Assembly (NCBI GenBank): GCA_030248295.1
Contig: JASANH010001508.1
Coordinates: 620,001-684,000, forward strand
Length of the DNA: 64,000 bases
Direction of reading: 5' to 3'
Origin: Mesodorylaimus sp. YZB2_4
Lineage: Eukaryota > Nematoda > Enoplea > Dorylaimida > Dorylaimidae
Of this stretch, positions 20,727 to 31,757 are shown piece by piece. How positions within the stretch are numbered: position 1 is the first letter of the stretch; each line of letters starts with the position of its first letter. The notes beneath the pieces are model-generated. The model was not told the origin of the DNA. It was given only the letters and a program-made list of their open reading frames with translations, and made no database searches. Position numbers and translations under genes: made by a program.

Positions 20727-23560
20727 TGGATGAGAGACTGCAGGGACCAAAGTACACTGGACGAGGTCACTCGTTCTTTTTACTTCCAATACCCGAAGTG
20801 GTTTGATTCCTTCAGCTTAGCCAGTTTGTACTGCAGTCTTTGCGAGCCTATTTTGTCTTTTCCATGATTTTCCTGTTTGAACCCGCCTGTCGAACTTCAT
20901 GCCGCATGAGCAGAAGTACAAATGTATTCTTTTACGGAAAACATAATTCCAGGTGGCTTGCGACTACCATGTGCCTCTACATGCGCTGTCTAGTACGCTT
21001 ACCAACTCCTGGCATTGAATTGAATAGCAAATAGCGAATTCAGTTCATCATTCTTGTTGGCGAAGGATAAAGGAGATGAATCTAGACCGCTTTGTTGAGG
21101 GACTGATATGCTCTAGCGGTCATCTACAGTCTTTTGCGTATAACACTCGAATGTATTCTGGGTATCTTGTTCCTTAGTCGGCGCAAGAGTACCCAGAGCC
21201 CGGTGCACGTGGGTTGATGATCCATAAACTTCCCTGCAATTATTTATTCTGCCAACGTCCTCACCGGCACGAATTTTGTCCATGGCATTAACGGAGTGCG
21301 TGGTCAGAAAAAGATTTCAGCCACGTGCTGTGAACTATTTTGACAATGCAACCTCGGCTGGTCTAAATCAGTCGGTTCTTTGTGCAATTAGTTGTGATAT
21401 GTCCATGCCGCACCTGTCGTCAAATGGGGCATACTGTCTTCTAGAACTCGAATCTATTTGCTGGCACGTCACGTAATCAATCACGCGCTCCGTTCACGTC
21501 GAAGGCCATTTACGGCCCAGCGTGCAGGTCCGCCCGAATGAACGTAAACTATGCTCGTGCAGGGTGCGCCATGGAATTTTAACACCGGTTTGCGTTTTCT
21601 TCTTTCATTCACCGGCAAAACAAATTTGGCACCGGCAATGAGTTATGATCTGTGCCAGAAGTTTTTCTGAATTTACTACAAGGCATTGATAACAGTGACT
21701 TTGCCTTATTCATGGCTCATTCTCAACATGAGAAGGAAACTGACCCTAATAGCCCATAGGCATGCTAACCTGACCTAGGATAGGTGCGGTCGTCGTGATA
21801 TTTTACGCTCCTTACAGGTTACACTGATAAATTACCGTCATTAGATACTTGGGAGGCCGCTATTGAAGACATGTGACAGTCTAGCATATAGAGTTTCCAA
21901 ACACATCTGTAAAGCGATATGGCATTTAGGCATGGCATACTTTAGGTGGCTATTTGTCATAGATGACAAGCAGAAAGTCATAAGAATGTCAAACAGGGTG
22001 ATCTTACTGTAGAACTTTAGAATGAGGGCGTGCCTGTTGCCTTGTAAACAGTTGGTATAGTCACAAGAGACGATTGCCTTAAACCAAATCACCCCTCGAG
22101 ATGGCCAGCTCCTAAAACTGTTAACTTGGAGCCAGATTGCATTCCAACTAACGGAATGGACTCATTTTTTCACCAGCCTTTCGCAAGGAGTGGCCGCTGC
22201 TGAATAATTTAGTAGAATCACTCATAGAAGGAGTGCCGATGCGCAACATTTGCTGGAGTGCCGTTCTTTCCATTGCCTCCACACTTATCAAAGTGAAAAC
22301 AGATGAGTCGATAGATGAACAGATCTTGGTTCTTTGAAAAAGCTTTTTTGAAGGAGCTAGGTGTGTTGAGGTCGTGTGATGCAGCATGTCTTTCCTCCTC
22401 CTCCTTGGTTATACTCCATCCCACCTACATGTTCACGCATTTATCGCAGAGCACCAGAGTGGAAAAGTGCCGACCGAATTAGTTTTACGGCTAGAATGCT
22501 TTTACCCGTAACGCGCTCCGTTCCGTTCTTGGCGTCAGTTTGTCTGAGTCGTCACTGTCACACGACATTATAAACAGATTGAAAGAAATTAGGCAAGTCG
22601 GGCACGAGCACACGCGTCATCGACATACTACACAAGTTTTTCGAGTGGCACGGCAAGGCACTGAATGAATTTGCATTCCACTAAGAATGATGCTTGCAGC
22701 AAAATTTTATTACATTCTTTTGTCTCATTGCAAAAAAACAACATTGAGCAGGAGTCGAAAATATGCAATGCCTAACCTGCATGACGAGATTTTTTGCTAA
22801 AGTGATCATTTTTCATTCTTTCGCAAACCCCTCGTTTCTCACTGTCAAAAGAGAAAAGATTTGATGCAAACCACCCTCAGACAACATGACATGAATGGGC
22901 ACGTGACAGGGAGCTGCTTATCACGCTCGAAGAAAGAAAATCAGAGAAGAAAGGTTCTCACAGCACAGAGCCCAGTTATACGTGCCGTGCACGCACCTCC
23001 ATTAAAGGAAAACGAGTTGTTACAAGGCCGTTTGACTGGGCTGTAGAATGTGCACCGCAATTTAGAGTTGAGTATGCGAGGAGCAGTCTGTGGGCGCGTC
23101 TACTCGACCTTGCCCTATGAAATATTAGTGCAGCATGGGCGTTCAACATGTCTTCGAAATTTTCAAATATGAGGTAGTGTGAAGGAGGATGTGTGCGACC
23201 CTGTTTCTGGTGCCAGGTATGTACCTATAGTGCATGTAGTAGTTACCGTTCACTCACCTCAACGAAAATGTTCAGCCGTCATGATTGACGATTTTGCAAA
23301 TCACCCGAGGCTGTATTAACGACCAATTAATGACTGGCTGGATTTTTTTTGCCAAGATCCACCCCTGACGGCAGGGCGCGTGTGATCGCCAATCGCCAAG
23401 TGAACAGGGGGCATGGTGCGGACCAGTTTTCGGTATTAGGCTGAGCCATTGTTTATTGCCATGCAAGGCGTGGCTTGTGAGCGTGTGCCTTCGGCGCTCC
23501 CTTTCCGCCTACAGTGATTTTACAGTATCTGGTTACCGTATTCAGCCGACCGGATCGCCG
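20727..23560. other. 2.8 kb without a recognised gene
   Basis: Only short open frames, none with coding-like motifs or consistent splice sites. No RNA gene pattern was seen. Confidence 0.4.
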
Positions 23561-23561
23561 A

Positions 23562-23570
23562 CTATATAAG
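23562..23570 (+). promoter_or_regulatory. TATA box of the MIG-18-like gene
   Basis: CTATATAAG lies about 92-100 bases before the ATG at 23662. The CACTCACC-rich stretch around 23590-23610 is at a plausible start-site distance. Confidence 0.6.
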
Positions 23571-23661
23571 TGGCCCAGACTCACCGACTCCATCACATTT
23601 CCCACTCACCTCCAGATTTCCTGTGCCATCTAAGTCTGGCCATTATTCATCCCTTAACGCC

Positions 23662-24754
23662 ATGATCATGCGCCAGAATCATCTTATTTGCCTGCTTCTT
23701 ACTTTATGCTGCGCTGCAGTCCGGACAATGGCTGCAGATACAAGATGTCCCGGCGGCTATGCCGAAGGCACCACCATTGATATCGGGACCTATTGGTAAG
23801 AGGCTAACGATATACCCAGACCAAAATAATGCTAGCCTAGTTTTTCTGTGCAGGTATGAATGCCAAGGAGGCCGCGTGATTCCCAAAGGATGCCTGACTG
23901 AAAACCATATGCGAATCGAGATCAAAGAAACCTACGACGTGGATTCGTATCGCATGCAATGCGTACTGGACTCGGCTGGCCAACTAACGTTGCACTACAA
24001 GGCCTGCGTTCTAAACGGCATGGAGCACGAGGTGGGTGCCGTTTGGGACGACGGCAGTAGCTGGTTCACGTGCACCCGTATCTCAAACTATCTTAAAATT
24101 GAAACAAGTGGCTGCGTGGACGGCGGTCGACGGGTCAGTCTGGACGAGAAAGTTACCAAGGACGATATTATCTTTCGTTGCAAGAAGAACAGTGCGGGTG
24201 TGCCAACCATGACACCGTGGGGATGTCTGGGCAAGGATGGCAAGCAATATGCCATTGGAGAAAAGTTCGATTTCGGCCAGACCGTCTATCAGTGCATGGT
24301 CAATGGTGAAAAGACGCAAGCTAAATGCATCGGGTGCTTGCACGAGCAACGCGAACTCAGCGCTATGGATCGTTTCGTCAAAGATGATGTCATCTATGAA
24401 TGCTCGGTCCAAGATGACGAGACTGCGTTCAAACCTTCCGGCTGCATTCAAAGGGACGAACGCGGGACCAAGATTGAACGAAGACTGGGCTGCTTCTGGG
24501 TCGAAGGACAGCCACCTTACCAGTACCAGATGACCTGCAAGCACGACGACAATGCACTCACTGCTGTAAAGACAGTGACCAAATGCGTGTACAAGGTGAC
24601 CCAGGGAACACTCGTGGTCGAACCTGGCTGCTATTCTATCATCGAGAAGACAGCCGTTGCGTGCATCTCTGACTCGTCGGGTATCAATCTTCGCACGTTC
24701 CAGGTGGACGACAATGGCAGTGTGAACGTGCCGGGTGGAGCGAGGAAGTGTTAG
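23662..24754 (+). CDS. Secreted cysteine-module protein resembling the nematode MIG-18 (fibronectin-I-like) family
   Basis: Two exons, 23662-23795 and 23854-24754, with a 58-base GT-AG intron splitting a Trp codon; 344 residues. The N-terminus (MIMRQNHLICLLLTLCCAAV) is a clear signal peptide. The mature protein is a string of about six modules of roughly 45-50 residues. Each has the pattern C-x-x-x-G...G...W/Y.C.......GC, for example GTYWYECQ...PKGC, GAVWDDGSSWFTC...TSGC and GEKFDFGQTVYQC...KCIGC. No membrane segment is present. The pattern fits the extracellular 'abnormal cell migration protein 18-like, fibronectin type I' modules known mainly from nematodes. Family assignment is from remembered pattern only. 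The ATG lies about 95 bases after a TATA box, and an ATTAAA lies 154 bases after the stop. A matrix role is an inference. Confidence 0.8.
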
Positions 24755-24907
24755 CAAACTCGTTTGCTAATGGACTTCTTTCTGCACGCTTTATGATGAG
24801 GATCTGGAGTCGCATTCCGTGCCGGCATAGAGAATGAATAGTGAATGGCTTGATGTCACAAAGCTGTGTAACATTTTCTCCGTCAAGTTTTTTTGCAGTG
24901 GTGTATT

Positions 24908-24913
24908 ATTAAA
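24908..24913 (+). promoter_or_regulatory. Polyadenylation signal variant
   Basis: ATTAAA, the common variant hexamer, 154 bases downstream of the MIG-18-like stop codon. Confidence 0.5.
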
Positions 24914-25859
24914 GTGTGCACATTTGGAACCTTGTCTTCTCTGTGAAGTCAGAACAGAATTTTCCATTCACGTCTCTCGCAACTAGTAACTATCCATTCT
25001 ATCAGACTGGGTCTTTCGTCGAGATAGAGGACTCCTTTTTGTGATGTCTGAAACTATTGACTGACCGAAACTGGAGGTGCCTATTTTAGTGGGGCTGTCT
25101 GCCTCAATGAATGGAAACAAGTTCACTGCAACAACAAAATTGTATTGGCGTGGCATTTTGCACAGACGGAACAAAATCAAAGGCCCAATTAGGCACGTCC
25201 ATTGTCCTGCCCACATGACCAAAAGGACGCATTATGTCTCAGCCCACAAATCCTGCTCAAGTGCCTCACCACTGGAAGAGCAAGTTGAGGATGTGTTTTT
25301 GTCAGGTTAATACTTCAGACAAAACTTGACCACTTAAACACCAGTTACGATAGCACAGGTCGGAATAGATTGTGTCTCCGTGTCTACACTTGACTGGATA
25401 GAAGAGGCTGCTATTCAATCACCGCCTCGGGACACTGTGCCAATCAATCAACAGCATCGTGAAGTGGTCAGTGGCATCAGAGTCCTTGACTACTCGCAAA
25501 CACCGTCTTGCAGGGCATGTCGAATTGTACTCGAAGCACAACACTTCCGACTGAAAAATACTATAGCCTAGATCGGTCTGTACAATAGACATACATGTAC
25601 ACTACACTACATACTACGCTAATCCTTGACACCACTTTCGATTGAGAGAAACCTGGACATGCGCCTATGCTTTTGTACATGATAAGGTCAACATCCAATG
25701 CAGCTGGAAAATAAAGAAAGTGAGAATTTATGACTGTTTCTATTGTATTTAAATTATTTAAAGTTATTTTCTGGTCTCCACCCACGTGAACCTAGCTGGA
25801 TTATGCATTAGCCAGCCAGCAGCGGCGGGGACAGAAAGCAGCAGCTTTCATCTGTCTCC

Positions 25860-26095
25860 CCTAGGAGCACCTCCCCACGAGGGCATCCGGTACTGGACAC
25901 CGACTTCCTCGGACGATTGTGGGTGGGCTGTGACCGTGCCGTGACAGCCGAGACTGTCTCTTCGTTTAGCTTTTGTCTCTCCACTCAGCGCATACGTACT
26001 CAGTGAGTTCCCAACGTCCTGACCCGCAAGGTTAGCGAGGGTTTATGGTCTCCTTGTCAAACACAAACCGCGTGACCATGTGACCAGCCAGTAGT
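25860..26095 (+). repeat. Dispersed repeat R3, copy 1
   Basis: Shares ACACCGACTTCCTC, GAGACTGTCT, GTCTCTCCACTC and AAGGTTAGCGAGGGTTTATGG-type blocks, in the same order and strand, with 32885-33085. Confidence 0.6.
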
Positions 26096-27019
26096 CAGCC
26101 AGGATCTTTTTTGATCACCTTTTGTCAGCCTGGACCAGCTCCTCCGAAGGCACATCAAACCAACGAATCATACGTACTACCTAAATATGTACTATTTCAT
26201 GAACTTTTTGCCAATATCAAAACGATCGTTCACGGCTGTGGAAGTTTCACCTGACTGTAATAAGGTTAGAAATAATAAAATCGTTCGTGGGGTACGCGAT
26301 GAAGGGGAATCGAATCAGCAGCTAAAATAGTGCACACAACTATCTCAGACGCTTCTCCCCAGCCCGTAAATTTCCCACCGTCTGATCAATAGAGCATAGG
26401 CGAGAAGGAATCAGAGGAACGGACACCTACTGTGATAATGATTATGACGGGCACTGTACCATCCGCGATGGTTTCCGTGACTTTGCTGCTCGGACCTTGA
26501 TTGCCTGCTTACCCCCCGCCCCCCCCCCGTTGCTATGGCGATTTTGACCAGTTGAACGTATATTAGCCGCCTTGAGAAAGCAGGGCGCATCTGTTTGAAG
26601 CAGATGCAACCATGACCTTCTCAATCGAGTGAGGATAATTTTCCGTTTTTACTTCTTATAATAAAAAGCGTGAGAATAGTCAAGGTTATCACTGCCACAC
26701 CAATCAGGCCTTCGTCACCTGTCGACAAATGAGAGAAGGCTAAGAAAATGCGGACATAGCAAAAGAACGTTGATGGCTGGAACTAACAGCAAAATAAGAC
26801 ACACGCGTAAAGTGTGCTAATTACAGCGATAGATAAATATGCGGAAACGAATAGAATAAATAACAAAACGGAACGGAAAAAACAGAATTAATGACTACCT
26901 TGTTACAAATAGAACACGATTGACACTTGTCGTATCCGTGTTGAACGAACCTAGAAAAAATGTAGCTGCAGTATGTATGCTGTAGCCGTACCGTAACTGT
27001 ATCGAAAATAAAATACGCA

Positions 27020-27195
27020 CGGTGTAACCAGTCCTGGTAGACGTAGAAGGGAGGGGCCAACCGAAGTCGGCGGGACGAAACTCCGACTGGAGCAGGCAAG
27101 TCTTATGGCTGAAACATCAATCCTCCCAGCCCGGGAGGGAGTATCAATTACTCTCCCATCATTCACTCGCCATGGCCTACCAGGCATGAGGGTTA
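27020..27195 (+). repeat. SINE-2 body fragment (family R2)
   Basis: Contains GGAGCAGGCAAGTCTTATGGCTGAAACATCAA and ends CTCGCCATGGCCTACCAGGCATGAGGGTTAC, as in 18245-18541, but has no tRNA-like head. Confidence 0.65.
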
Positions 27196-27397
27196 CAACG
27201 GTCGGGAGAGCGAGTGTGAGCGCACACGGTTTATATGCGGACCTCCGTTCCAAATGCTGTAGGGTGCATCGAAATCAGGAACCAGGGCGTTGGTAACCCC
27301 ACCTATACGTGACTACATCTCCACCTCGTCCATCTCGTGATTTTATCAGCTCCCACTCAAGAACCCAAAACTAACAAAGCCTAACATACCGAGTCAT

Positions 27398-27847
27398 TCA
27401 GCAAGATGACCGGCCCTTTTCCTGCCAGCTCTTGATCCACTCGCTTTTTTTAGGAGCATCATCTATTCGCCATCTTCCGTCCTGACGGGTCATTCGAACG
27501 GTTATTCCACGGCCGGCGTCGTCCGCTTCTCTCATGCACGACAGCATGGACCTGTCTTGGCAAAGAATCCGTTTCATTTCGTTGTCTGAACCGGCTCGTT
27601 GTCGAGGCTTCATCTTCAAAAGTTTACGAAACCAGGCCTCAATAGTAGCGTGTTTCCGACCAGTCTCATCAGTAGTTTCCAACAAGCCTCCACGTTGCAA
27701 CGATGCCGCATAGTATCCATCCAGTCTTGTTCCAACATCCTTGAACCTGACTGACCAAACAAAAATACTGTGGCTTACCTCTGGGTCGGTGTAATCCATT
27801 TGCTCAGTCTCTGGCTTCAAGATTCCAAGACGAAGCAGTTTCTTCAT
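27398..27847 (-). CDS. Hypothetical exon or gene of about 149 codons, family unknown
   Basis: Open from an in-frame ATG at 27847 to TGA at 27398. The upstream frame stays open to 27877, so the 5' end may be a spliced exon (AG sites at about 27856 and 27870). The predicted product is charged and rich in Arg, Lys, Asp and Glu, with a Trp-rich C-terminal third (RRIDD-like and SEWIKSW). It has no signal peptide or membrane segment. I do not recognise the family. It lies just downstream of, and slightly overlaps in another frame, the last exon of the gene at 27877-29050, so it may be an alternative 3' end of that gene or noise. Confidence 0.3.
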   Translation of the reverse strand: MKKLLRLGILKPETEQMDYTDPEVSHSIFVWSVRFKDVGTRLDGYYAASLQRGGLLETTDETGRKHATIEAWFRKLLKMKPRQRAGSDNEMKRILCQDRSMLSCMREADDAGRGITVRMTRQDGRWRIDDAPKKSEWIKSWQEKGRSSC

Positions 27848-27876
27848 ATCCACTTTGAACGCCTTCCTAGATCGTT

Positions 27877-29050
27877 TTAGAATGGTGTAAAATCTTTATT
27901 GGAAGCTTCAGAACGTGTGGCGTCCGATAATAAATCAGCTAGATTTGAACTCGAGTCCACTAACGATTGCGCGTACGGCAAATCCTTGAATCCAGAGCCT
28001 TGAGAAGACCCGATATATTTGAATTCCTGCGATAACGACAGAGTGCTACATCCTTACGACTCCAAATCGACGACGGTCGTTGTCGTTTGTTGGGATAAGC
28101 TGGATGAAAAGCGGTCGTCTCGTTTCTTAAATAAATATCATTTTTCAATCATGCAGTGTACAGAGTGGGAAGGCAAAAACTTACAATGTGCAAAGATGAA
28201 CGAGATTCTTGAAGCAAATGGGTGTCAAAGTTCAGAGTACTTTTCAATGCCGCCAGATTACAGTACAGATCCTTGCACTCCTCGTACAGCTCCCTGTAAT
28301 TATAAGGGGTAAAATCCTTTGCTCGTCCTAGGGCTAACTAAGGCTCGCCAGAGGCCAGATGGTGTGGTCTTTCCTGTCGATCTCAAGCCCGCAGGAAAGA
28401 CCACACGCAGCCTACGAAACATGGCGGACATGGCGGCCCAGTAGAAAGGTGACGGGCAAACCCGGTAGATGTACACGCAGGTGGTTATCTATGTACTGGG
28501 AGGGAAGCCTAGCGGCTAATAGGCGTCTGTCTCTCACGCTGGCTTGACGTTACAGGGGAGGGTTCGACTTCCGCCTGGATCAGTCTGGTCAACCGATCTG
28601 GATAGGGCAGGCAGGGCGGTTGATGGAGAGTGCGAAGCAAATATGGGGTCCTACGGAATTTTCTGGAGTTGGGTATAACACTGATTATACTCTAACCTCA
28701 GACCTGCTGTCTTTCTTGCAGAGGTAAGGAACACACGAAAATATCGCCAGTATCCTAAGGGCCTCTGACTACTGTATGCTAGAGGATCACCATTCTATCA
28801 ATAAGCTCGCTACAGCTTACCTTTTGCTACGAAAAGTATTCGTCTTGACCGATTCATATATCTTCAACAGAAGTTGAATGATGTACAGGAATCGATGAGG
28901 ATTGCTAGTGCGAAGTTCCAAAACTTCCGAATCACCGCTACTAAAAGATAATGCGTATTTAAAAATGAAGTGAAGTTCCCAAATCTGACACGATTCCAGT
29001 TTTCTTTCAGCAAGCTCAGCCAGAAACACCAGCCCGTCACACACGTTCAT
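27877..29050 (-). CDS. Small-exon gene of unknown function
   Basis: Exons on the minus strand: 29050/29059-28992, 28940-28821, 28293-28185, 28099-28058 and 28026-27877. All four junctions have GT donors and AG acceptors with matching phase. Together they encode about 159 residues from the ATG at 29050. The first exon gives CDGLVFLAELAERKLE, the second a hydrophobic helix (RFLYIIQLLLKIYESV), the third an acidic helix (ELYEECKDLYCNLAALK), and the last ends NKDFTPF and TAA. No stop interrupts the spliced frame, and composition is protein-like throughout. I do not recognise the family. The start is uncertain: a good ATG exon (29215-29149, MAVTKERFYRI) with a GTAAGT donor lies just upstream but joins out of phase. 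The donor at 28991 (GTGTCA) is weak. SINE sequence sits in the 28294-28820 intron. Confidence 0.55.
28363..28405. repeat. Hairpin, 14-bp perfect stem
   Basis: TGTGGTCTTTCCTG (28363-28376) pairs with CAGGAAAGACCACA (28392-28405) across a 15-base loop. Lies in an intron of the unknown gene. Confidence 0.7.
28503..28585 (+). repeat. tRNA-like SINE head
   Basis: TAGCGGCTAATAGGCGTCTGTCTCTCACGCTGG followed by GGGAGGGTTCGACTTCCGCC gives box-A-like and box-B-like pol III signals. Related to the heads at 18541 (minus) and 30605 (minus). Confidence 0.6.
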
Positions 29051-30504
29051 GCAGACCGCCTTGGTCAGTTTTTAAAAACACCATCATACTGGACGCAAAG
29101 AAACAGCAAGATCTCAGAAATGCAAGCGTTGTATCTGCTTGCACTTACGCAACAGCGCTAAATAAGCAATGCAGGGAGCACTAATCCTATAAAACCTTTC
29201 TTTTGTCACCGCCATTATTGCAGTTTCGGCGACTTTACAACAAAGCGACGAAAGAAACGGGGATGCCTCTATTTGTAAGGGTGACTCAAATTTCGCAGGG
29301 CTACCTATTATACCAAACAGTGTCTAACTAGCGCTACACACAGCACAATCAGAAATGACAAACAGGCCTACTTCGCTTCGGACAAAAATTACGTTCGCCG
29401 ACCAACATGACTCACTCGATTTTTCGAAGCACAGGATCGCAGTCGGGTAGATCCATTATTTTCAATGATAAAATTATTTTTCCTTCTCAATCGCACCTGG
29501 ATATTTGACATTCCATTTAATAAAACACTTCGCGCCAATTATTCAAAGTCAAATTACGCGCACAACTAGCAGGCAACACTTACTGCCCACGGCAAATTCG
29601 AATTTCACCCAGTGCTTCACTGCTGCCTTCGTTTTTTTCTTACACACCCTCTTTTATTCAGCAATCATTGCAAAACCAATGGCTTACCTACTTTCTGCTT
29701 TGTGAAGCACATCTCGAAACCAGTTTTGCCGTTCATGTTGGCAGAAGACTTCATGTGCAGAAGCAGCTTTCTGACACCCCCGCGATTAATTCAGGAGATT
29801 TCTGATTTTGAGAGTGGGTACGTATCCAGCACCAACCTTCTATTTGTACCTAATTAGGCATCAACGTCATCAACTTGGTTCCCAGTTTGATTCGTCTGTG
29901 CTTATTGGCAGCTATCTTCGCAGTTCCTAATCCCCGTGTGAAGGGCGAACAAAGTGATGGCTGTATCAACTTGGGTAGAGCCTTGCAGTGTTCGGAGATT
30001 GGGTGTCGCGACTTTCACGATGATGGCCTTTCCTCTTTCTGATCGAATTATCACATCACCTTTGAACTGAGTAACCTTTCTCGCAGCTCTTCCTGAAACA
30101 ATCTTGTTTCCCACATGTAGATTCTAGCTCCCCCTCTGCCCTCAAACCCAAACAGACTTCTTTTCCTATCCACATTTCGCTCTCTCTTGCTATTCTGTGC
30201 CTATTAGGCTGTAGGATGGTTTTTTTCGGTGCGCAGTAAGAATGGCGAGCATCGCTACATTGGGTCTACTGCCCTGCACCTGCTGAGGATATTGAGCTGT
30301 TTCGGATGTTGGTGTGGTCTCGGAGGAGTGAGAGAAGCAGTGGATAATTTGGACAAGGACGAATATATTCGAGTTTGAACCTGATTTTGAGCGGCTCCTG
30401 ATATTCGTACATTTTTAATGTCATGTCATGTTTTATCCATAGCCAAGCACCATACAGCGCACTCGAAGGCTAAGGAACACATGCAGTATTTGCCAATCAT
30501 TTTT

Positions 30505-30600
30505 TACCCAGGCGGGAGTCGAACCCCTCCCCTGTAGTGCGCACCCAGCGTGAGAAGCAGGCACCTACCGCTAGTACGAACCAGCCATTGCTTGTGGTTC
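30505..30600 (-). repeat. tRNA-like SINE head
   Basis: On the minus strand: GGCTGGTTCGTACTAGCGG, then TGCTTCTCACGCTGGGTGCG, then GGAGGGGTTCGACTCCCGCC. The box B and the paired GGCGGGAGT flanks are tRNA-like. The missing regular acceptor stem argues against a true tRNA gene. Confidence 0.6.
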
Positions 30601-31232
30601 ACAGCCCCACCCGATGGGCTGACGTCTTCCAGCCTGCCATGAATGCTGGTTACATTCCTCCCACCGTTGGAAAATGGGGTCGCCGGCGACCTTGCCATTA
30701 TTAAGTCAGAGAGCCAACATTCCAGTGCTTATGCCTTATCAGCGCTAGGTGTTCGCACTTCCGCTCAACAAGGTACACCAAATGCTCAATGTGGCTTACT
30801 TTACGATTAGAAGAGTTGCCAGTGCACTACCAAATATGGTAGGCAACTCACGATCAGACCATAGCCTGGTCGGTAACTCCCGGAAGATGAGGCCGCAGCA
30901 AACGAGGGATGCGCGTCCGGCATGTGCATCCCGACCGGCCAGACACGCTTACTACACATGCACCACTACCACCTGGGCTCACACACCGGTCCATACAGGG
31001 CTTACATCCGAGGAAAGCCCTAATCGTTAGGTTCGTGACGCCAGTGTAACTGTACATATGTGCGTTTTGCGGTGGCTCTTACGCACGTTGCACGCTGCAA
31101 GTTTTGCGGGCATTTACTTCGACGACTAGTTCATTGCGAACACACACCGATGACCGAGACACTGCACTGAACACCACACAGAGCATCGTTTCTCATCACG
31201 TTGTCGTGGTTTCAGGGCGATCATGGAGACGA

Positions 31233-31757
31233 CTACGAGTTGGATCCCTGCTGAACACTTTCTTTCGCCAAGCGCGCGTACTCGTTCTTGTCCCGTTGGA
31301 AGGTCTGCGTGGCTTGCGCATTCGACGGACGAATCGAGTTCGAGCTCGGCCAGCACCGTGTTCAAGGCTTGGATCACCTCGCGGACGCTGACACCGGCTC
31401 GCCAGCCTTCGGGGTTGATCTTCGAGAAGCACACTTTGCCCGTGTTCGGCTCCACGTTCGGGTGGTACACCTGGAATGCGAGCAGGCCAGAGTTTATGGG
31501 AGACCCTTGAACGAAATATGCACGCTTACCTTGGTTTCGAAAGTGAGGATGGGCGGCTGGAACGGGTATCGATCACCGAACACGAATCGCACCTTGAGTG
31601 TGCCGCCGTTGAACGGTCCTCGATCGGGAGCCAACGTCACGGCCCAGTCTCGTTCATTGTCACCCATTGTCTTCACTTCTCGCACCATCGGCGGCGGATC
31701 CTTAGTCAAGTTGGCCAGCTCTTTGCGGACACGATTCGGAGCTATTGGGGCGGCCAT
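31233..31757 (-). CDS. UBE2L-type ubiquitin-conjugating enzyme (E2), apparent one-base frameshift
   Basis: Exons 31757-31530 and 31470-31233, with a 59-base GT-AG intron. The UBC fold is clear: RVRKELANL start helix, YPFQPP, TFETK, YHPN (the HPN motif), catalytic Cys in GKVCF, W-R-A-G and VIQALNTVL. E2 enzymes carry ubiquitin as a thioester and hand it to E3 ligases. YPFxPP...FxTKxYHPN matches the UBE2L3/L6 type best, whose members work with HECT and RBR ligases. After ELDSSV (about 31326) the frame runs into an unrelated tail ending at 31126. Skipping one base gives NAQATQTFQRDKNEY..., a normal E2 C-terminal helix, and a stop at 31233, for 154 residues in total, the usual size of UBE2L3. A sequencing indel or a recent mutation could explain it; I cannot tell which. 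Confidence 0.8.

Noticed and set aside
24983..25310. Possible transposase fragment in opposing 77-79 codon frames
   Set aside because: No catalytic motif or terminal repeats could be recognised.
29902..30114. 70-codon open frame on the minus strand with protein-like composition
   Set aside because: No ATG at its start, no clear splice partner and no known motif; too short to call.
31104..31391. Plus-strand open frames of about 95 codons over the E2 gene
   Set aside because: They are antisense shadows of the GC-rich E2 coding exon.
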